9,853 bases of DNA from JBHIFB01 sp046760905 (lineage in GTDB: Bacteria > Gemmatimonadota > CAZMKB01), in the NCBI GenBank assembly GCA_046760905.1, contig JBHIFB010000119.1:1-9853 (forward strand), in the 5' to 3' direction. Position 1 is the first letter of the stretch, and every line of letters starts with the position of its first letter. The notes beneath the pieces were generated by a model that had not been told where the DNA came from, ran no database searches, and saw only the letters and a list, made by a program, of their open reading frames with translations. Shown here in pieces: positions 6,392 to 9,853 of the stretch. The translations under genes and the position numbers were made by a program.

Positions 6392-6811
6392 ATGGCAGTG
6401 AAGACATTCGATCTCACATTCAGGACGAAGGGTAATAATGACACGGTTGACATAACAGACAGTGTGAGGGGTTTCGTGGAGAAGAGCGGGATCACGGAAG
6501 GCATGGCCACGGTCTTCGTGCCCGGGTCGACGGGGGGAGTGACGACGATTGAGTACGAACCCGGAGTCGTTTCTGATCTGAGCGATCTGCTCGATAAACT
6601 GATTCCCAGGGGATCTCATTACAAGCATGATCTCGCATGGGGGGATGGGAACGCCCATTCTCACATGAGAGCTGCGGTGATAGGGCCATCCCTCAGTGTC
6701 CCGATCAGCGGTGGGTCACTGAAATTGGGGACCTGGCAGCAGATCGTTTTCATCGATTTTGACAACAGGTCAAGGTCCAGGAGAATCACCGTACAGGTCA
6801 TCGGAGAGTGA
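6392..6811 (+). CDS. YjbQ/UPF0047 family protein (secondary thiamine-phosphate synthase-like)
   Basis: This 139-aa protein has the standard family length (130-140 aa). The C-terminal half carries the family signature: G-D-G-N-A-H-S-H-M-R-A-A (84-95), G-P-S-L-S-V-P-I (98-105), L-G-T-W-Q-Q-I (112-118), then D-F-D and I-T-V-Q-V-I-G. The N-terminal half has the conserved F-V-P-G-S-T-G-G-V-T-T-I-E-Y-E-P segment (42-57), in which T-S-G-x-x is more usual than G-S-T-G-G. H89 and H91 are the probable metal-binding or catalytic histidines. E. coli YjbQ has weak thiamine-phosphate synthase activity; the true function of the family is uncertain. The start is ATG 6392, 1 nt after the small-subunit stop, with GGTGG 6379-6383 as ribosome-binding site. 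GTG 6380 in frame is less likely. Confidence 0.9.
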   Translation: MAVKTFDLTFRTKGNNDTVDITDSVRGFVEKSGITEGMATVFVPGSTGGVTTIEYEPGVVSDLSDLLDKLIPRGSHYKHDLAWGDGNAHSHMRAAVIGPSLSVPISGGSLKLGTWQQIVFIDFDNRSRSRRITVQVIGE

Positions 6812-6814
6812 TTC

Positions 6815-7777
6815 GTGGAAGCAACCAAATCGCGGACCGGTTTGGTGTATCATCAGGACTATCTCGAGCACCGCACGGGAGCCCATCCCGAATCGCATGA
6901 AAGACTTGTCGCAGTGATGAATCGTCTAGGCCGGTGTGGCCTGTTGGATGAGGTTGTGCGGATAGCGCCGCGAGCGGCTGCGGAGGGGGACATCCTGAGG
7001 GTTCATGAAGCCGGCCATCTCGACCGGATAAAGCGGGCTGCGCGGGAGGGTGATAGGTGGCTGGATATGGATACTGCGATCTGTGAAAGATCCTACGAAG
7101 TTGCCCTTCTTGCCGCCGGAGGACTCCTGGAAGCCCTGGACTGGATAATGGATGGAAAAATAGAGAATGCCCTCTGCCTTGTGAGGCCGCCGGGACACCA
7201 TGCGACTGCCGACCGGGCGATGGGCTTCTGTCTTTTAAACAACGTGGCTGTTGCCGCCAGGTACTTGCAGGAGGTTGCGGGTCTCGAGAGGATTCTAATC
7301 GTGGATTGGGATCTCCACCATGGCAACGGGACACAGGATATTTTTTATGAGGACCCGAGTGTACTTTACTTTTCCGCACATCAGAGCCCTCATTATCCCG
7401 GTACGGGATCTAAAGAAGAAGTGGGTGGGGGGAGAGGGGCCGGGTTCACGATAAATGTTCCGGTTAAAGCCGGCACGGGAGAAGCCGACTACCTCACTAT
7501 GTTTATGGAGGCCCTGAGAGATCGGGCATACGCATTTTCCCCCGACTTTGTCCTCATTTCCGCAGGCTTCGATGCCCATGCTGATGATCCGCTCGGCAAC
7601 CTCAATTGTACTGAGTCAGGTTACGGCATACTGACGAAATTCACGCTAGAAATCGCCGATACTTGCTGCAATGGGAGGCTGCTCTCGGCACTCGAGGGTG
7701 GTTATAACCTCGATGCTCTGTCACGATCCGTTGAGGCGCACCTGAGGGCGCTGTTGTCTGATATTGAGTCGAGCTGA
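6815..7777 (+). CDS. Histone deacetylase superfamily zinc hydrolase (AcuC / HDAH / acetylpolyamine amidohydrolase type)
   Basis: This 320-aa arginase-fold hydrolase removes acetyl groups from lysine or polyamine amides. All catalytic elements are present: R-P-P-G-H-H-A with H128/H129; V-D-W-D-L-H-H-G-N-G-T-Q (163-174) giving zinc ligands D166 and H168; S-A-G-F-D-A-H-A-D-D-P-L-G (249-261) giving zinc ligand D253; and E-G-G-Y-N (294-298) with the transition-state tyrosine Y297. N-terminal H-P-E-S-H-E-R (24-30) is the usual opening block. The HHGNGTQ and SAGFDAH forms resemble class II HDACs and bacterial HDAHs more than class I. The substrate (AcsA-like enzyme, histone-like protein or polyamine) is unknown, and no acetyltransferase is in the window. 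The start is GTG 6815, with GGAGAG at 6804-6809, 3 nt after the YjbQ stop. It ends the compact operon. Confidence 0.94.
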   Translation: MEATKSRTGLVYHQDYLEHRTGAHPESHERLVAVMNRLGRCGLLDEVVRIAPRAAAEGDILRVHEAGHLDRIKRAAREGDRWLDMDTAICERSYEVALLAAGGLLEALDWIMDGKIENALCLVRPPGHHATADRAMGFCLLNNVAVAARYLQEVAGLERILIVDWDLHHGNGTQDIFYEDPSVLYFSAHQSPHYPGTGSKEEVGGGRGAGFTINVPVKAGTGEADYLTMFMEALRDRAYAFSPDFVLISAGFDAHADDPLGNLNCTESGYGILTKFTLEIADTCCNGRLLSALEGGYNLDALSRSVEAHLRALLSDIESS

Positions 7778-7786
7778 AATTCACTA

Positions 7787-7814
7787 TTGACGGAGATGTC
7801 CTGGCTGTTATTAT
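7787..7814 (+). promoter_or_regulatory. Putative sigma70-type promoter of the M28 peptidase gene
   Basis: TTGACG (7787-7792, 5/6) and TATTAT (7809-7814, 5/6) are separated by 16 nt in the 69-nt gap after the HDAC gene. Transcription would start about 7821, giving a leader of roughly 25 nt before ATG 7847. There is no intrinsic terminator in the gap, so readthrough from the upstream operon is also possible. Confidence 0.4.
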
Positions 7815-7846
7815 TGAGGCAGGATTTGGTTAAGAGAAATCTGTGA

Positions 7847-9013
7847 ATGCTATTTGATGCATCCCGGGCTCTCGAGCATATAAGGTCAATCTCCTTCCCG
7901 CGCCTGTCATCAAGCCCTGGTGAAAGGAGAGCCGGGGATTACATTATATCTGAACTCAAGAGTTTTGGCCTTCAGCCTAAGGTACAATCATTCTCTTACT
8001 CCCTGTTTCCATATGCTATCGTACTCAAGGCTTCCCTGATATTTCAGGTGTTTCTGCTTCTTTATTCAATCTCGATCTGTGTGGAAGTGCCCTTTCTTGC
8101 CGGGTGTTTGGCGGTCTTTCTGATTGCCTATACGCTGAAATCGACACGCTGGGGTAGCCTTTTCGAGGTAACATACGATATCGGCCCGAAAAGATCCTCC
8201 CGGAACATATACGAGCGAATATCGGGAGAGGATCCTCACACGAACATCATATTCCTGGCCCACTACGATTCCAAGTCCCAGACGATCCCGATTCTATTCA
8301 GGGTTCTTTTCTATTCCCTGTTCTATCTTGGCATGCTGTGTCTTTCTCTCTTACTTCTCGCTCTGATGGTCACGGGTCTCTGTGACTATTTCAGAGAGGG
8401 GCTCATGCACGCTGGCGTGATCGTTTCCCTCTTCACGTTACCGGTTGTCTTTAACTTCACGAAAAACTCCTCGCCCGGGGCACTAGATAACGCCTCCGGT
8501 GTCGGGATCGTCCTCGAGCTGGCGAGAACTTTCGCCTCCCGGCCACCGGTCGGTCTCGATATCACATTCCTTTTCACCGGGGCGGAGGAGGTGGGGCTTG
8601 CGGGGGCTATAAGGTATATGCAGCGGATGGGATTCACATACAATGGTAGAAGGACCTTCTGTGTCAGCTATGATGGAGCGGGAGCAAAGGGCAAGTTGAG
8701 ATTGACTTCAAGGTATGGGATTCCACCGGTAAGGACGAGCCGTGAACTTGTATCACTTGCAAAAGAACTCTGCAAGGCGCGCAATATTGATTGTGTCGAG
8801 ACCTACCTTCCTGTCGGAGCAGGCCTCGAGCAGACACCGATCTCATACAGGGGGTTCGAAGTGATCACCATACACAGCGGAAAGCTTGACAGAACGGTGC
8901 TGTCTATACACTCGAAGAATGACAGACCTGATGGTATAGACACCCGCGCAGTAGAGAGGTGCGGACACCTGGGTGAAGTTGTGGCACACACACTTGCGAA
9001 AAGGAAAAAGTGA
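7847..9013 (+). CDS. Membrane-embedded M28 family zinc peptidase
   Basis: This 388-aa co-catalytic zinc aminopeptidase homologue has the full M28 set in order: H139-Y-D141, G-A-L-D214-N-A-S-G-V, T-G-A-E247-E248-V-G (E247 the likely general base), D276 in S-Y-D-G-A-G, and H355 in I-H-S-K-N-D. N-terminal S-S-P-G-E-R-R-A-G-D-Y-I (22-33) is the usual propeptide-like start of the fold. Unusually there are four hydrophobic segments. Two lie before the metal site (about 54-79 and 82-97). Two (about 150-176 and 188-204) lie between H139 and D214, where soluble M28 enzymes have about 20 residues. There is no signal peptide. The substrate is unknown. The start is ATG 7847 with only a weak AAGAGA upstream. 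The gene ends in tandem stops TGA-TAA-TAA and is probably separate from the upstream operon. Confidence 0.88.
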   Translation: MLFDASRALEHIRSISFPRLSSSPGERRAGDYIISELKSFGLQPKVQSFSYSLFPYAIVLKASLIFQVFLLLYSISICVEVPFLAGCLAVFLIAYTLKSTRWGSLFEVTYDIGPKRSSRNIYERISGEDPHTNIIFLAHYDSKSQTIPILFRVLFYSLFYLGMLCLSLLLLALMVTGLCDYFREGLMHAGVIVSLFTLPVVFNFTKNSSPGALDNASGVGIVLELARTFASRPPVGLDITFLFTGAEEVGLAGAIRYMQRMGFTYNGRRTFCVSYDGAGAKGKLRLTSRYGIPPVRTSRELVSLAKELCKARNIDCVETYLPVGAGLEQTPISYRGFEVITIHSGKLDRTVLSIHSKNDRPDGIDTRAVERCGHLGEVVAHTLAKRKK

Positions 9014-9083
9014 TAATAAATGGAAACTTATTTCCCAGCTCGGAAAAAAGCGTCGCAATATATAGAATATTTGAGTATTTTAC

Positions 9084-9112
9084 ACCCTATATTTAGGGTC
9101 AATGATTTTTTT
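9084..9112 (+). repeat. Palindrome ACCCTA-N4-TAGGGT followed by a T-run
   Basis: ACCCTA (9084-9089) and TAGGGT (9094-9099) form a perfect inverted repeat with a TATT centre, and seven T residues follow at 9106-9112. The stem is only 6 bp and the T-run starts 6 nt after it, so as a terminator of the M28 gene it would be weak. It may instead be a protein-binding operator, since the same two hexamers recur in the leader hairpin at 9176-9209. The surrounding 9014-9170 stretch is clearly AT-rich compared with the genes. Confidence 0.45.
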
Positions 9113-9135
9113 ATGTTTAATTTGATAGAATATGC

Positions 9136-9164
9136 TTGACAAATCAGGGAAAATTTGTTACAAT
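9136..9164 (+). promoter_or_regulatory. Near-consensus sigma70-type promoter
   Basis: TTGACA (9136-9141) and TACAAT (9159-9164) are spaced exactly 17 nt, 11/12 bases matching consensus, inside an AT-rich region that could act as an UP element. The predicted start is near 9171, right where the leader hairpin begins. This is the best promoter match in the window. It also shows that an apparent in-frame extension of the next gene back to TTG 9136 is not coding. Confidence 0.75.
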
Positions 9165-9171
9165 GTTAATC

Positions 9172-9276
9172 AGCGTAGGGTTGATATATGATTCTTTCCC
9201 CCCACCCTACGCTATATGTACACACTTCACCTTACCGGTCTGCCCACCGCTTGCCCTCGGCGGTGGGTATTTTTTT
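9172..9276 (+). ncRNA. Structured leader or small RNA with two perfect hairpins
   Basis: Transcription from the 9136-9164 promoter would produce about 106 nt. It begins with a perfect 10-bp stem, AGCGTAGGGT (9172-9181) with ACCCTACGCT (9204-9213), closing a 22-nt loop that ends in six C residues. After a 29-nt linker comes a terminator hairpin (9243-9267) with a T-tract. The loop word ATATAT (9184-9189) could pair with ATAT just 3' of the stem (9214-9217) as a weak pseudoknot, which is speculative. GGTGGG in the terminator 3' arm (9262-9267) can also pair with CCCACC at 9201-9206, so rearrangement is possible. It could be a riboswitch or attenuator for the DUF456 gene, or an independent sRNA. 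I do not recognise a known class such as preQ1, fluoride or T-box. Confidence 0.5.
9243..9276 (+). terminator. Intrinsic terminator abutting the DUF456 start codon
   Basis: CCCACCGC (9243-9250) and GCGGTGGG (9260-9267) form a perfect 8-bp GC-rich stem with a 9-nt loop, followed by TAT and six further T residues to 9276. The ATG of the next gene is at 9280. The only ribosome-binding-site-like bases ahead of that ATG (GGTGGG) are in the 3' arm, so the hairpin could block both transcription and translation. Confidence 0.75.
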
Positions 9277-9279
9277 ACG

Positions 9280-9804
9280 ATGGATCTCCTTTACCAGATA
9301 TTGAGCCTGTTGGGGTTCGTGCTGTTTCACATCTCTCTTCTTGCAGGCCTCATACTCATCCCGATAGGTCTGCCAGGCTCATGGCTCGTACTCGCCTCTG
9401 CTTTCCTTTTTGCAGCGCTCACCGGTTTTGAGGATCTAACGCGAAACGTACTCCTCCTGCTCCTTTCGCTTGCAGTTCTCGGGGAGGTGATGGAACTTCT
9501 TTTGGGTCTCTTCGTGGCGAAGCGCTACGGGGCGACGAAGCTTGGGTTGTGGGGTGCCTTCTTCGGCGGCCTGTTCGGTGGGATTGCCGGAACTGCGGCG
9601 TTCCCTCTGATCGGTAGCCTCGTCGGTGCAATGTTGGGCGCATTCATAGGAGCCTTTCTGATGGAGTGCCTGAATGAGGTGCGCACGGAGGTCAGGCTCA
9701 GGGCAGGATTCGGCGCCCTGATCGGCCGGGTCGTTGCAATCACGATGAAGCTGGGCATAGCACTGGTCATGGTCTTCATCATCCTCTTCCGCCTCTATTT
9801 CTAA
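9280..9804 (+). CDS. DUF456 family membrane protein
   Basis: This 174-aa, highly hydrophobic protein has about four or five membrane segments. The family pattern is visible: an I-P-I-G-L-P-G-S-W-L-V-L-A block (27-39), then G-E-V-M-E-L-L-L-G and A-K-R-Y-G-A-T-K-L-G-L-W-G-A (68-93), a Gly-rich segment F-F-G-G-L-F-G-G-I-A-G (94-104), and the C-terminal G-F-G-A-L-I-G-R-V (142-150). The molecular function of DUF456 is unknown. The start is ATG 9280: upstream in-frame codons run through the terminator, leader hairpin and promoter, so they are untranslated, while later TTG/GTG codons fall inside the first helix. A normal ribosome-binding site is missing; GGTGGG is 12 nt away and held in the terminator stem. 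The gene ends in TAA. The last 49 bases of the window hold nothing I can assign. Confidence 0.85.
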   Translation: MDLLYQILSLLGFVLFHISLLAGLILIPIGLPGSWLVLASAFLFAALTGFEDLTRNVLLLLLSLAVLGEVMELLLGLFVAKRYGATKLGLWGAFFGGLFGGIAGTAAFPLIGSLVGAMLGAFIGAFLMECLNEVRTEVRLRAGFGALIGRVVAITMKLGIALVMVFIILFRLYF

Positions 9805-9853
9805 GTGGTCGCGTTCGCAATTACGGTAACATATTATCACTCTGGGAAGCGAC

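Noticed and set aside
5853..6407. 184-codon open frame on the minus strand, and other long antisense frames such as 6798-7379 and 9436-9840
   Set aside because: They are mirror images of well-supported + strand genes, with His/Pro/Arg-rich compositions and no recognisable motifs.
9136..9279. In-frame N-terminal extension of the DUF456 protein starting at TTG 9136 or ATG 9163
   Set aside because: These bases contain a near-consensus promoter (the TTG is part of its -35 and the ATG overlaps the -10), a leader hairpin and a terminator, and the encoded residues do not fit the DUF456 N-terminus.
9808..9853. GTCGC and GCGAC at 9808-9812 and 9849-9853 as inverted repeat ends of a mobile element
   Set aside because: Only 5 bp, 36 nt apart, at the window edge, with no transposase or target duplication visible.
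1..9853. CRISPR arrays, tRNA or rRNA genes, phage or defence genes
   Set aside because: No regularly spaced repeats, no cloverleaf-like sequences with TTCGANNC in context, and no proteins of these classes were found on either strand.

Overview
The window looks like bacterial chromosome from an uncultured lineage. Every gene I can support lies on the + strand. There are no phage or transposase genes, no CRISPR array, and no rRNA or tRNA genes. A degraded dockerin-like, Cys/Gly/Pro-rich cell-surface repeat at the left end, a Ste24-type M48 protease, a single-chain glycyl-tRNA synthetase and a histone-deacetylase-family hydrolase together fit FCB-type candidate phyla (Zixibacteria, Eisenbacteria, Krumholzibacteria and similar). 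That placement is inference from gene content only.

Layout. Bases 1-1232 are gene-poor. They hold the dockerin-like remnant, a 151-aa four-helix membrane protein resembling one segment of cbb3-type oxidase subunit I, a doubtful 48-codon ORF, a putative promoter and a strong intrinsic terminator. Bases 1233-7777 are one compact run of seven genes with junctions of -4 to +6 nt: class IV aminotransferase, Ste24/M48 protease, GlyRS, an NSS-family sodium symporter, its 40-aa MetS-like small subunit, a YjbQ-family protein and an HDAC-family deacetylase. A separate promoter probably drives a membrane-embedded M28 peptidase (7847-9013). After an AT-rich gap comes a near-consensus sigma70 promoter. 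It reads into a leader of about 106 nt with two perfect hairpins, the second being a terminator that ends 3 nt before the ATG of a DUF456 membrane protein (9280-9804).

How the genes may work together. The long operon mixes amino-acid chemistry (aminotransferase, amino-acid import by the symporter and its small subunit, glycine charging of tRNA) with membrane proteolysis and protein or small-molecule deacetylation. No single pathway explains it, and it reads as a housekeeping operon. The least ordinary signals are three. The first is the double-hairpin leader of the DUF456 gene, which shares its ACCCTA/TAGGGT words with a nearby palindrome. The second is the M28 peptidase, which has hydrophobic helices inserted between its metal-ligand motifs. 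The third is a terminator placed between the likely promoter and the first gene of the long operon. I saw no clear new defence or mobile system.
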